A stretch of 64,000 nt of DNA. Origin: UBA2421 sp002343075 (lineage in GTDB: Bacteria > Planctomycetota > Phycisphaerae > Tepidisphaerales > Tepidisphaeraceae). Numbering within the stretch: the stretch's first letter is position 1; each line of letters begins with the position of its first letter. The notes beneath the pieces were generated by a model. The model saw nothing but the letters and a program-made list of their open reading frames with translations. It did not search any database and was not told the origin of the DNA. The stretch is taken from the NCBI GenBank assembly GCA_937982565.1, contig CALJLN010000030.1, positions 1-64,000 of the forward strand, read 5' to 3'. The position numbers and the translations under genes are program-made. Of the stretch, positions 35,336 through 44,912 are shown one piece after another.

Positions 35336-35872
35336 GTGGATCAGATCACCATCGAACGAGCCAGACGCGGCGAGCGGGATGCCATGGCGGCCCTGCTGAA
35401 CGGGTTGGCCGACATTTGGTATCGATTCTCCGTCAGTCAGCTGCGCGACCCCGATCTCGCCCGCGAGGTCGTGCAGGAGACCGCCGTGCGGTTTATGAAG
35501 CAGTTGTCCGGCTTTCGTGGTGAAAGCAGGATCGAAAGCTGGTCGCTGGGAATCGCCCTGAACGTCGTCCGCGAACAGCGCCGAAGCGCAAGCAAGCTCG
35601 ACCCCGCAAGACTCGCTGCGGGTATGAATCTGCGAGAAAGCGAGGAGCCGACATCCTCGGGCGACCGTTATGAACAGGATGAACTGAAACGAGTCCATGA
35701 GCTGATTCAGTCGCTGCCCGACCGTCAACGTGAGGCGATCTTGCTGCGATTTTTTGAAGCGCTGAGCGTCGAAGAAACCGCCGCAGTTATGAATTGCGCG
35801 GCGGGAACGATCAAGGCGACTGTGCATCAGGCGCTGCGAGCAATGAGGCAAAAGCTGACAGAGCAACCATGA
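35336..35872 (+). CDS. ECF RNA polymerase sigma factor, second
   Basis: A 178-residue sigma factor. Region 2 runs about residues 12-80 (VSQLRDPDLAREVVQETAVR, FRGESRIESWSLGIALNVVR) and region 4 about 120-175 (LPDRQREAILLRFFEALSVE, CAAGTIKATVHQALRAMRQK). Its stop overlaps the next gene's start (ATGA). With the two genes behind it, it forms a tightly coupled three-gene unit. Confidence 0.88.
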   Translation: MDQITIERARRGERDAMAALLNGLADIWYRFSVSQLRDPDLAREVVQETAVRFMKQLSGFRGESRIESWSLGIALNVVREQRRSASKLDPARLAAGMNLRESEEPTSSGDRYEQDELKRVHELIQSLPDRQREAILLRFFEALSVEETAAVMNCAAGTIKATVHQALRAMRQKLTEQP

Positions 35873-36372
35873 CCCGCCTCCGAAAAAAAGTTCAAGCCGC
35901 GCAAGATGCCTACGCAACCGCGAAGTATCCCGGCAGCCTCGCCGACGACGTGCTGCCACAGCCGGCGACCGGTTCGCCGTGGAAACTCGCCTTCGCCTCT
36001 CTTGCAGCAGCAGCGGCCATGTTGTTTCTTGGCATCACATTCTGGCCAACTCCGCCGCGCGGCGATTCCGTGGCACAGGTCGAGCGTGCCGCAGAGCGGC
36101 GTGTAGATACAATTGACCTTGAGACACAAGCTGAAGCCAGCGAGATCGCGAATGCAGAATCGTACAGCCCCGAATCCTATACCTATGTGATGGAAGATGT
36201 CCCGAGACTTCCGGCGATTGGATCATTGTGGGCCAGCGATGACGATACCGACGGCGACACCGGCGGCCACACCGCCGGGACGTTCACGCCGCTCGTTCCG
36301 TCGTTTCCATCCATGATCGAACTAGCCGCCGCCGAAACCGAAACAAACGCTACCGAAGGAGATTTGAGATGA
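35869..36372 (+). CDS. Membrane-anchored anti-sigma-like protein
   Basis: A 167-residue protein whose ATG overlaps the sigma factor's stop. The N-terminal 40 residues are a charged cytoplasmic region (RLRKKVQAAQDAYATAKYPG), then one helix at about residues 42-58 (LAFASLAAAAAMLFLGITFW), then an acidic outside domain. No zinc-finger H-x3-C-x2-C is seen, so it is unlike the anti-sigma at 7057. Its role is inferred from position and topology only. Confidence 0.6.
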   Translation: MTRLRKKVQAAQDAYATAKYPGSLADDVLPQPATGSPWKLAFASLAAAAAMLFLGITFWPTPPRGDSVAQVERAAERRVDTIDLETQAEASEIANAESYSPESYTYVMEDVPRLPAIGSLWASDDDTDGDTGGHTAGTFTPLVPSFPSMIELAAAETETNATEGDLR

Positions 36373-36866
36373 AGCATTTCATTCCGACATTAGTTGCAAC
36401 GGGGCTGGTCTCATCACTGGCTTGGGCGCAGCCCGTTCCGCTGAGCGGCCCAGGCCCGAATGGCGACCGACCGGGCGACCGTCGCGAAGGCCCTGCGCGG
36501 GAAGGTCGCGATGGGCCGGTGGGGCGAGAAGGGCCGCTTGTTAACCCGCGCGCGATGGCCGGCGCCCGGCCCGGACCGCTCGAACATATGAAGAATTTCC
36601 TCGACGTCATCGACCGGTACAACCAACTCGGCAAAGACGCTGATGCCACCGCCGTCGCCGCCGTCATCAATACGATCGACATCCTGCGCCCCCGGGGCAC
36701 CGATGCGATTACCACCCGGCTGGAGAACATGCTTTCGGAGACACAAAGCATCGCGGCACAGCGGGTCATCCGGCTGCAGCTGGCCGATTTCTACAGGCAG
36801 TCGAATCAACCCGAAAAGGCGCTGGAGCAGCTTGACGTACTCATATCGGGTCGGGCTGGCAACTAA
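36369..36866 (+). CDS. Small secreted protein, unknown function
   Basis: A 165-residue protein with a signal peptide (FIPTLVATGLVSSLAWA, cleavage near residue 20), a glycine/proline/arginine-rich linker (residues 25-60) and a helical C-terminal half with TPR-like repeats (ENMLSETQSIAAQRVIRLQL, ADFYRQSNQPEKALEQLDVL). It overlaps the preceding gene by 4 bases (ATGA). It probably acts in the envelope with the anti-sigma protein, by context. Confidence 0.6.
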   Translation: MKHFIPTLVATGLVSSLAWAQPVPLSGPGPNGDRPGDRREGPAREGRDGPVGREGPLVNPRAMAGARPGPLEHMKNFLDVIDRYNQLGKDADATAVAAVINTIDILRPRGTDAITTRLENMLSETQSIAAQRVIRLQLADFYRQSNQPEKALEQLDVLISGRAGN

Positions 36867-39800
36867 AGCAATCCTTCGATGCTCGTGCGCGAGTCGGCGT
36901 TGTCGTCGTCGGCGAGATCAGTTCCGCTGCCCCCGTCAAGGAGGTCGCTTCCTGCTCCGCCGATGAGTGTATCGTTGCCGGCCTGGCCGTAGAGTTTATC
37001 GTTGCTGCTGGCGCCGATGAGCCGATCGTCGCCATCGCCGCCGAAGATTCGGTCGACATTTCCCCCGCCGTCGATGGTGTCGCTACCACCGTTGCCGTAG
37101 AGACGGTCATTTCCCGCGCCACCGAAGATTAAATCGCGTCCCCCGCTGCCGTTGACGCGATCATCACCCGCCGCCCCGTCGAGGGTATTCTTTCCGGCCC
37201 CTCCGGTGATCGTATCGGCACCGTCGCCCCCGACGATCGAGTCGTTGCCATCGCCGCCGTCGATGTAGGCTACTTCGTCGATGCCGGCATCGAGGGTCAC
37301 CACGTCATTCCCAGCGCCGGCAATGATGCTGAAGCTGCCGACCGACGTATCGCTGAATCGCAGTTCGCCGTTCCCGCGCACGATCCCGATGTCCGCACCC
37401 CGCTGCCGCACGCGGATTCTGTCATTGCCGCCCGTCCCGGCAACATGGGCGGTTTTTCCTGTCAGGCTGGCAAACTGCCCGTCCACACTCAGCACATAGT
37501 TCCCACCGCTGCCGTTGGTCGCGCCGGCTCCGGTTGACGCGTTATAGCTGCTGTTGCCCTTGCCACTAACGCCGATGAAGTAGACTGTGCCCGAAGTTGC
37601 GCTGAACTGTATGCGGCTGTTGACAGTGTCGGCCCCGTCATTGTCATTGGACGCAATCAGCGAGCCGTTGGCGTTGAACAGTCGTAAGAACGTGTCGGCA
37701 CCGAAGGCATTTTGCGTGAACGCGCGAAGCTCCACCAGCCCATTTGCCGGGGCAACAAAGCGATACAGATCGACATCGGCATCACCACGAACAAGCGTAT
37801 CATCGTAGCCTATTGAAGCAGCGATGGTTGTGCCCAGCGACACGGTACGCACCGCGCCCGAGGTGATGGTGTCGTCGCTCAGCCCGGCAACGACCCCGCC
37901 GCCGAGCATTTGGATGTTGATCCGATATTGTCCCGTTGCCCCGCTGGCCCCGCTGCCGAGGATGAAGGGGTTAAAGCTGTCATTGCCCTTGGCGCTGAAC
38001 GCTGCGTAATAGTCGCGATTCTTGGGCACTGAGATGCGCAGCACGGGATCGCCGCTGGTGCTGGTGTCGTCGAGTTGTGCGAGCCTGGTTCCCCCGCCGT
38101 CAAAGAGCGTGATGAGCGTGTCGAGGGGATTGGGGTTGCCGGCAAGGTCGAAACTATCGGCGCGAATCTCAAGGATGCCGTCGGTCGTCGGGCGAATCTT
38201 GAGAATGTCCACATCCCGATCACCCACTTCGATGGTGTTGCCGTCGTCGGTGCCAATGAAGCCCTGCAGATTGGTCAGCGGCAGGGACGATATCTCCACA
38301 GCCTGTTCGATGGAACCGTTGCGGTCATTACTCACAAATGCAATCGAGAGATTGTAAAAACCGCCTGTTCCCCCGCTGGTGCGGTTGCTCAAGTTGGTTG
38401 GGTTGTAGGTTTGATTCTGAAAATCACTCACACCAATGTAGTAAACCTCACCCCGGCTGACAGTGCCGGAGACGAAACTGTCGGAGGTGTGGCCAATGGC
38501 GGTGTTGCTTGAATCGACCGCGATGCCCGCGCCGCCGTCGAACTCGACTTGCGCGCCGTTGACGTTCACGGCAAATCCGTCATCGTCCGCGGCGAGCTGC
38601 ACGCCGTTTTCATCGAACACGCGGAGGAAGCTGTCGACAAACTGGTTATCAAACGGCGTATCGACATCGATGAGGAGAGTGCCGGCATCGGGCACTACAA
38701 TGCGAAATAGATCGACATCGCTCACGCCGACCTCTTTCCCGAAATCGGCACCGATAAAGCCGTTAAACACCTGCGGCGCTTCCCCCGCCGCCGTCAGGCT
38801 CACTGGCACCGCGCCGCCGAGGATTCCGTTCGGATCGACATTCTTTAAGCTCAGCCCCAGCCTGAAGTTACCTTGCTTGCCGGGTTTGCGTCCGGTGCCG
38901 TCGATGATGTTGTAGCTGTCGTTACCCGTGCCGCTCACGCCAGCAAAATAAGTGCCGGGCGTGAGTTGCCGCTTGATGAGCGAATAATCACCCGCACCAC
39001 TGTTATCGTCGGCGGCGAGTTGCGTGCCGTTGGCGCGAAACAGTCGCAAATAGCTGTTGAAATTGTTCGGATTCGTCAGGCTTGGTGCAACTTCAATCGT
39101 CACTTCACCTGCCACGCTCACGGTAAACCGGTACAGATCCACATCTCGATTGCCGACAGTCACATTGCCGTCGCGACCGAGCACACCTTCGATCGCGTCA
39201 AGCGGGCTACCATTGAGCGCCGGCGCGGCGATCGCCCCGGCAATGACGCTGCTCGGATCCCCCGCCGGCACGCTCCCGGCACCGCCGAACTGATCGCGAA
39301 TGAACCGGACGGCGTTGTAGACGTTGATACGCTTATAGCTGTTCCCGGTGTTTTGCAGCGAGGTCACCTCGCCGGGGTCGGCGGTGCCGTTTCCGTTGGC
39401 ATCGATGAACAGCGCATCGTCTTCATCGTCGCCATCGATGATGGTGTCGCCGGTTTGCAGCAGAATGTCGCGCACCTCAACCGGAGAAAGCAACCGCCCG
39501 CCAAACGTGAGCGATGCGTCCTGCATCAACGCCACCGCGCCCGCCACCATCGGGCTGGCCATGCTGGTGCCCTGTGTTTCGTGGAGCTGATTATTCGGCC
39601 AGGTTGATTGAATCACCGCGCCCGGCGCAAAGATGGCGTTTCCCACGTTTGGCGGTGGCCGCTGGCTGAAACTCACTACTCTGTCCGGCCCGGTGCTGAG
39701 GTCAACCGTGTTGCCGCCCGACCAGTAAAACCCGCCGCCTTCGTTGGTTTCCCATACTGCGCCGACGTTCAGCGTGCTCACGATGCCCGGGGAGGCAGAG

Positions 39801-40423
39801 TTGGCAAACTGCAGGTTAAACTGCTGCCCGGAACTGTCCCGCACCACGCCGTAAGTATTGCCCGCGGCGCTGACGATCGTGACGCCAGCGTTTTCCAGCG
39901 TCGTGATCTCGTCACGGTAGATATCGCCATTGACCTCCGCCGGGGATGTGTAGAACCCGCTGCCAAGGCTCATGTTAACCGCGACAATGTTGTACCGAGT
40001 ACGGTTGTTGATGACCCACTGCAGCGCGCGCTCGATCGAACGATTGTCGGCCCCCACCCCCCCGCCGCTGGTTTGGCTAAAGACGTTGAGACCGATCAAC
40101 CCGACCCCCGGTGCCACCCCCCCTGCGTATCCGCGGCCGGCATCGGGCCGTGCGCCGACGATCCCTGCGACATGCGTACCGTGCGGGTTGACAACCGTTG
40201 GCGTGTTACCGCCGGTGACGATGTTAGCGCCGTCGCGATAGTTGGGAGAAATCAGCGGATGAGTAATGTCCAGCCCGGTATCGATGACGGCAACACTCAC
40301 CCCGCCGCCGTCGATGCCGGTCAGCGAGCCGTCGTTGCGCAAATCGGTCACGCCGATCAGATCAAATGCCGCCGACAAGAGACGGCGTTCTTCAAGCCAT
40401 TCCTGGAGAAAGCGATAGTTCAT
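36863..40423 (-). CDS. Subtilisin-like serine protease with pre-peptidase and RTX domains
   Basis: A 1186-residue secreted protein. It opens with WLEERRLLSA, a planctomycete N-terminal export-associated motif. The peptidase S8 triad is Asp48 (VAVIDTGLD), His84 (HGTHVAGIV) and Ser287 (GTSMASPMVAG). From about 400 to 1010 there are four or five PPC-type beta domains, each with 'DVDLYRF' or 'DVDLFRI' and ending near 'YFIGVSGKGN'. The C-terminal 150 residues are RTX-like calcium-binding repeats (GGDGNDSIVGGDGADTITGG) and end in SRTSIEGLL. The C-terminus is nearly the same as that of the lipase-like protein downstream. Its stop overlaps the convergent gene by 4 bases. Confidence 0.92.
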   Translation of the reverse strand: MNYRFLQEWLEERRLLSAAFDLIGVTDLRNDGSLTGIDGGGVSVAVIDTGLDITHPLISPNYRDGANIVTGGNTPTVVNPHGTHVAGIVGARPDAGRGYAGGVAPGVGLIGLNVFSQTSGGGVGADNRSIERALQWVINNRTRYNIVAVNMSLGSGFYTSPAEVNGDIYRDEITTLENAGVTIVSAAGNTYGVVRDSSGQQFNLQFANSASPGIVSTLNVGAVWETNEGGGFYWSGGNTVDLSTGPDRVVSFSQRPPPNVGNAIFAPGAVIQSTWPNNQLHETQGTSMASPMVAGAVALMQDASLTFGGRLLSPVEVRDILLQTGDTIIDGDDEDDALFIDANGNGTADPGEVTSLQNTGNSYKRINVYNAVRFIRDQFGGAGSVPAGDPSSVIAGAIAAPALNGSPLDAIEGVLGRDGNVTVGNRDVDLYRFTVSVAGEVTIEVAPSLTNPNNFNSYLRLFRANGTQLAADDNSGAGDYSLIKRQLTPGTYFAGVSGTGNDSYNIIDGTGRKPGKQGNFRLGLSLKNVDPNGILGGAVPVSLTAAGEAPQVFNGFIGADFGKEVGVSDVDLFRIVVPDAGTLLIDVDTPFDNQFVDSFLRVFDENGVQLAADDDGFAVNVNGAQVEFDGGAGIAVDSSNTAIGHTSDSFVSGTVSRGEVYYIGVSDFQNQTYNPTNLSNRTSGGTGGFYNLSIAFVSNDRNGSIEQAVEISSLPLTNLQGFIGTDDGNTIEVGDRDVDILKIRPTTDGILEIRADSFDLAGNPNPLDTLITLFDGGGTRLAQLDDTSTSGDPVLRISVPKNRDYYAAFSAKGNDSFNPFILGSGASGATGQYRINIQMLGGGVVAGLSDDTITSGAVRTVSLGTTIAASIGYDDTLVRGDADVDLYRFVAPANGLVELRAFTQNAFGADTFLRLFNANGSLIASNDNDGADTVNSRIQFSATSGTVYFIGVSGKGNSSYNASTGAGATNGSGGNYVLSVDGQFASLTGKTAHVAGTGGNDRIRVRQRGADIGIVRGNGELRFSDTSVGSFSIIAGAGNDVVTLDAGIDEVAYIDGGDGNDSIVGGDGADTITGGAGKNTLDGAAGDDRVNGSGGRDLIFGGAGNDRLYGNGGSDTIDGGGNVDRIFGGDGDDRLIGASSNDKLYGQAGNDTLIGGAGSDLLDGGSGTDLADDDNADSRTSIEGLL

Positions 40424-40437
40424 GATTGATCCGAGAC

Positions 40438-42327
40438 CTACAGCAACACCTCGATGCTGATGCGCGTATCACCTACGCGTTCTTCGGCGGAGTCGGTGCC
40501 ATCGCCGCCGTCGAGGAGGTTGCTGCCGTTGCCTCCGTAGAGCGTGTCGTTTCCAGCCTCTCCGTAAAGCTTATCGTTCGAGCCTGCACCAAAAAGCAGA
40601 TCATCCCCGTCACCCCCGAAGAGCCGATCAACATTTCCGCCTCCGTCGAGCGTATCGTCGCCGCCGTTGCCGTAGAGCCGATCGTCATTTCCCTCGCCGA
40701 ACAGCAAATCGCGCGAGCCGGAGCCGTTAAGCCGGTCATTGCCCGCGCCGCCGTAGAGTGTGTTCTTGCCTGCGCCGCCGGTCAGTGTGTCGTTGCCCGT
40801 CCCGCCGAAGGCGCGGTCATTGCCGGCACCCAGATCCATATAGCTGGGAATGGCCGAATCATTCGAGACTACATCGTTGCCGTCGCCGGCGAAAATCTCG
40901 ATCCGAAGCACATCGCCGATCGCATAAATGCTGCTCGGGCCATTCAGCGAGGCAATGAGCTGCCCGCCGTTAGTGGTGATGCCGATTGTGTCGTTGCCTG
41001 CTGTGCCATTGACTGTCAGCACGCCCTGGCTCAGGCTGCCCACCGGCGGGGGCACCGAGAGCGTGATGGTGCGGCCATAAAACCACCGCGTCTGATTATC
41101 TTCGTCAGTTATCTTTGCTGCGAGCACATACTTGCCATTCGTCAGCGTGCCCGCGGTTGTAGACGATTCGTAAAAATCGAGGTCGCCGCTCAGCGCGCTC
41201 TGCGCGATGAGTGTGCCCGCACCATTGTAGGGATTGCGGTCGGAATCGAGATAGATCTCGTAATTCGCCTGCCCATCACGGTCGCTGCCGCGGAAAGTCA
41301 CGTTAAAATTGGTGCCGGCAAAGAACGTGCTGCCGCCTTTAGGTTTCAGGTCGTATATATTGGGAAACTGCAGGCCTTCCTGCCCGGCGTTGCTGCGCTG
41401 GGCAGTTCCGTCGAGCGCGAAGCCAATGCCATCCGCCGGCCGCGTGCCCCCGCCGATGCGGCTGAAGAGATAGCCCGTTTGATCGCGCGCGGGTTTATCC
41501 GAAGTCGTGCCGTACCACGATGACTTTATGACCGCGCTGCCGCCGTTGATGGTGGTCAGGTTCGTGGTGCCAACGTAGTACGCCGGCACAGAATTGTGCG
41601 CAAACCCGCTGGGATCGAGTTGCACGGAGTTATTCAGATCACCTTCGTGCGCGCCGGCAACAGGCTCGCCGTCGAAATCGAGATTGTTGGGATTGCCGTC
41701 GGTGCGCCAATAGTTATCGGCAAAGAGCACGTTGTCGCGGACGACCATCGGCGCGTCGCCATAGTCGCTGCCAAAAAAGTCATTCACCCCATCGACCGGA
41801 TGGGGATCGAGAAACGTGAGTTGGTCTACCAGCACCCCACGGCGGCCGGCGATGCGCGCGATCTCTGCCACGAGCGACGCGCCTCGACTATGACCGATGA
41901 GGTGCATCGAAAGCTGTGCCAGCGCCGGCAATTGCTGGCTGGTACGGGGAAGCAGCAGATATTGCGCCACCACTGCCGCCACCTCGCCGGTGGAGTAGGC
42001 CGCGCCGCTGACCGCATTCCAGTCGAGGCGAATCACGACCTCAGACGTCGTGGTGTTTCGGTAATCGCCATACCCCGGATCGGGCGAGAAGCTGGTGACG
42101 GCAATCTGCCCGGTTGAATCATCGACGCGCAACGTATAAACAGATGCAGCGGTGTTTCCGCCGAGTCGGGCGATAATGCCATCGGCGGTGGCCGCGGGCC
42201 AATCGTTGATCGAGCCTTCAAAACCGTGCGCCAGAAGCGTCACACCCGCCAGAAGCTGGCGTCGCTCAAGCGATTGTAAACTCCATTTTTCGCTCATCTG
42301 ATTCATGTTACTGGAAAGACGGCACAT
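40438..42327 (-). CDS. Lipase-like alpha/beta hydrolase with RTX C-terminus
   Basis: A 629-residue secreted protein. SLERRQLLAG at about residues 19-28 is again the planctomycete N-terminal motif. It is followed at once by VTLLAHGFEG and the nucleophile motif LIGHSRGAS (Ser147), with FLDPHPVDG after it, so the hydrolase domain covers about residues 28-250. A beta-rich middle and a C-terminal RTX block (about residues 490-625: GGAGKNTLYGGAGNDRLNGS) follow; the end is DTRISIEVLL. Substrates are unknown. Starts at 42306 and 42297 are equally possible. It lies just upstream of the protease gene on the same strand. Confidence 0.85.
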   Translation of the reverse strand: MCRLSSNMNQMSEKWSLQSLERRQLLAGVTLLAHGFEGSINDWPAATADGIIARLGGNTAASVYTLRVDDSTGQIAVTSFSPDPGYGDYRNTTTSEVVIRLDWNAVSGAAYSTGEVAAVVAQYLLLPRTSQQLPALAQLSMHLIGHSRGASLVAEIARIAGRRGVLVDQLTFLDPHPVDGVNDFFGSDYGDAPMVVRDNVLFADNYWRTDGNPNNLDFDGEPVAGAHEGDLNNSVQLDPSGFAHNSVPAYYVGTTNLTTINGGSAVIKSSWYGTTSDKPARDQTGYLFSRIGGGTRPADGIGFALDGTAQRSNAGQEGLQFPNIYDLKPKGGSTFFAGTNFNVTFRGSDRDGQANYEIYLDSDRNPYNGAGTLIAQSALSGDLDFYESSTTAGTLTNGKYVLAAKITDEDNQTRWFYGRTITLSVPPPVGSLSQGVLTVNGTAGNDTIGITTNGGQLIASLNGPSSIYAIGDVLRIEIFAGDGNDVVSNDSAIPSYMDLGAGNDRAFGGTGNDTLTGGAGKNTLYGGAGNDRLNGSGSRDLLFGEGNDDRLYGNGGDDTLDGGGNVDRLFGGDGDDLLFGAGSNDKLYGEAGNDTLYGGNGSNLLDGGDGTDSAEERVGDTRISIEVLL

Positions 42328-42530
42328 CGTGCCAATCGGTTTCGGATGAACTCAAACTTTCGCGCCGCACAACAAGCGCCGCGCCGAGGTCGCCAGAGCA
42401 AGGCGGCCCTCGACGCGGGATTCATGGTCATTTTTTGTAACCTGGTGCTCCACAATTCGCTTAACTTTGTGTCCGTTGTGCCCACCTGTTTCATTAAACG
42501 CGCGCCACCCGATACGCTCTGCAAGCTAAA

Positions 42531-43523
42531 ATGATCGCCGACATCCTGCTTTCCATCCTCGCACCCATTCTGCTGATGATCGGGCTGGGCGTGCTGTTGC
42601 AGGTCAAGTTCAGGATGGACCTGAACACGCTGAGCAAGCTCAATATCTACCTCTTCACGCCTGCGTTTATCTTTCAGAATGTCTATCGGAGCCAACTCCC
42701 CTGGAGCAACATGGCTGCGGTCGCGGGAATCACAACGGTCCAATGCGTGCTGCTGGGGCTGCTTGTCTACGGCGCGGGGAAAGCGCTGGGCGTCAGCCGG
42801 CAAACCCTGGCCGCGGTTGCGATGGCGGTGATGTTCTATAACAGCGGCAACTACGGCCTTCCCCTCGCCGAGCTTGCCTACCCGACTGAACCGGCAACCG
42901 TTGGTGTGACAGGCGCGGCCAAGAATGGCGCTGCGGTGCAGGCGTTTGTGGTGATGACGATGAACGTGCTCACCTTCACACTCGGCATGGGCATCGCCGC
43001 CTATGCCGGCTCCGGTGAATGGAAGCAGGCACTCTGGAAAATCTCGCAGATGCCGACGCTCTACGGGCTGGTGCTCGCTATTTTCGTCCGGCTGTGGCTG
43101 CAAGGCGATGAATCGCGCGCGTTTCCGATGATCTTCGCCAAGCCAATCGAATATCTCTCCAATGGCCTCGTACCGATGGCGTTAATCACTCTTGGCGCGC
43201 AACTCGGCAGCCACCCGCGCTGGCCCCGATGGAAACCGATCGGTGCAGTGCTCGTGCTGCGGCTGCTTCTCGCGCCGGCGATTATGGCGGGCATGCTCTA
43301 CGGGTTTCAGTTTCTGGGCTACGCGCCGTTGAGCCTCTGGCCCTGGCCAGCCGAGTTGCTGATCCTCACCGCCGCGGTACCGACGGCGGTTAACACGCTG
43401 CTGCTGACGATGGAGCTGAAAGGCGACGCCGTCCTCGCTGCCGACTGCGTTTTCTGGACGACGGTGTTTTCGTGCTTCACCATCACCGGCTGGCTAGTCG
43501 TGTTGCGGATGCTGGCAGGTTAG
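42531..43523 (+). CDS. AEC-family transporter (auxin efflux carrier type)
   Basis: A 330-residue integral membrane protein with about ten helices. The first segment (ILLSILAPILLMIGLGVLLQ) and LNIYLFTPAFIFQNVYRS, then YNSGNYGLPLAELAYP, are typical. Repeated halves are visible (VPMALITLGAQLGSHPRW in the second). These proteins export organic anions; the substrate is unknown. Confidence 0.88.
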   Translation: MIADILLSILAPILLMIGLGVLLQVKFRMDLNTLSKLNIYLFTPAFIFQNVYRSQLPWSNMAAVAGITTVQCVLLGLLVYGAGKALGVSRQTLAAVAMAVMFYNSGNYGLPLAELAYPTEPATVGVTGAAKNGAAVQAFVVMTMNVLTFTLGMGIAAYAGSGEWKQALWKISQMPTLYGLVLAIFVRLWLQGDESRAFPMIFAKPIEYLSNGLVPMALITLGAQLGSHPRWPRWKPIGAVLVLRLLLAPAIMAGMLYGFQFLGYAPLSLWPWPAELLILTAAVPTAVNTLLLTMELKGDAVLAADCVFWTTVFSCFTITGWLVVLRMLAG

Positions 43524-43525
43524 CG

Positions 43526-44539
43526 TTAGCGCGCGCGAATGTATTTCGGCGGCTGGGAGATCGCCACAAGCCTCGACCACCAGCGCATGACCTGCACCGC
43601 GACATAGGCCAGCGGCAGCAACAGCGCCAACAGCGCCGCGGCACGCAGATTGACATAACCGGCGACGATGGCGACGTCATAGACAATCAACCAAAGCAGA
43701 CCGAGCAGCACCAACGACTGCCCCGCCGACCGCGCGCTGTCGCTCTTTCGCAGCACCAGCACGGCCGCCACCAGAAAGCCCACCACCGCTGCACCAGCGT
43801 AGGCCAGGCCGGGAGTGATCCAAAGCGAATCGACCACCGATCCACCCTCTGGCGTCCGCCGCCATGCCAGCACGCCAACACAAAGCCCATTGACCAGAAC
43901 CAGCCCGGCCATCACCGCAAGCCAGTGCGCGCGCGTCAGCGCCGGGCGCTTATCTTCCAGCTTGTAGCAGACCATCGAAAGCACCACGACATGATTCAGC
44001 AAGAGCAACGGGTGCCAGAGCAAAGGCACCTGCGGGGCTGCGACGACGGCATGGAAAAAGCGGATCAGGCCCAGCGAAAGTAATCCCGGCGCAACCAGGT
44101 ACTTTCCGGCGATATCATAAAACGAAATGAGCAGCAGCGTGATGATTGCGCAGGCGAGTGTGGGCCAGCGCATCTGCGTGCCCCACCCGTAAGCCGCGGC
44201 CCCTGCCAGCGCAAGGCCCGCCATGAGCGCACAAATCAGGTGTGCCGCCATAACACTGATGCGCCCGCTGGGCAGCGGCCGACCGGGTGAGATTTGTGAA
44301 TCGCGCCTTCGGTCGATGATGTCATTCAGGCTCATCCCAAAGCCATACATGCCGATTGACATCAGCACAATTGCCGCGACGTTCCAAAGTGTGAGGGTGT
44401 TCCACGGGTCGGCCCCCTTCACGCCTGTCCACTTCGCGAGCAAGAGCATGCCCGCCATGCTGTTGCTGACGGCGGTGAAGACCAGAGCCATGCGCGTTAG
44501 CTGGAGCAGGGGCAGAAGATGGTTAAGCAGGCGCGGCAC
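43526..44539 (-). CDS. UbiA-family prenyltransferase
   Basis: A 337-residue membrane enzyme with about nine helices. The first aspartate-rich motif is NDIIDRRRDS (N-D-x2-D-x3-D), followed by ISPGRPLPSGRIS. The second conserved region is YDIAGKYLVAPGLLSLGLIR, nearer to the EboC-like branch than to classical UbiA. It should transfer a prenyl chain to a ring or polar acceptor. It is convergent with the AEC gene, 2 bases apart. Confidence 0.82.
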   Translation of the reverse strand: MPRLLNHLLPLLQLTRMALVFTAVSNSMAGMLLLAKWTGVKGADPWNTLTLWNVAAIVLMSIGMYGFGMSLNDIIDRRRDSQISPGRPLPSGRISVMAAHLICALMAGLALAGAAAYGWGTQMRWPTLACAIITLLLISFYDIAGKYLVAPGLLSLGLIRFFHAVVAAPQVPLLWHPLLLLNHVVVLSMVCYKLEDKRPALTRAHWLAVMAGLVLVNGLCVGVLAWRRTPEGGSVVDSLWITPGLAYAGAAVVGFLVAAVLVLRKSDSARSAGQSLVLLGLLWLIVYDVAIVAGYVNLRAAALLALLLPLAYVAVQVMRWWSRLVAISQPPKYIRAR

Positions 44540-44606
44540 CGTTGCGGCGAGTTGTCAGCCGGAGCGAGGGCGTTGTCAAACAATCGCCCCCGGGTCACGC
44601 CGACGG

Positions 44607-44879
44607 CTAGATCGCTTCCGCAGCGGCCAGCACGCGCTTCACCGCGGGGGTGATGGCTGCCCATTTTGCCTCGGGTGTCTTGCTGATGGTGACAAAATCG
44701 CCGAGCAACAGGACGTTGGTCACACCCTTGATCGCAAACAATCTCGAAGCAACCGCATGCCCCGCGGCCGCCGGCGCGTTGAAAAAGCTCTGCGGTGACG
44801 GCGCAATGACCGCTCCCAGCACAAACTTGAGCGCGTTCGGGTTGGGCGTCGGCTGTGTCGTGATCACTTCAAACGGCAT
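44607..44879 (-). CDS. Nfu/NifU N-terminal domain protein
   Basis: A 90-residue protein that is entirely an Nfu_N domain: TQPTPNPNALKFVLG at the start and LFAIKGVTNVLLLGDFVTIS in the middle. In other bacteria this domain is fused to the C-terminal Fe-S carrier domain with CxxC, which is absent here. It has a likely accessory role in Fe-S cluster assembly, inferred from family. Confidence 0.85.
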   Translation of the reverse strand: MPFEVITTQPTPNPNALKFVLGAVIAPSPQSFFNAPAAAGHAVASRLFAIKGVTNVLLLGDFVTISKTPEAKWAAITPAVKRVLAAAEAI

Positions 44880-44912
44880 CGCAAACTCGCGCCATCCTGT
44901 CGCAGTCCAGCG

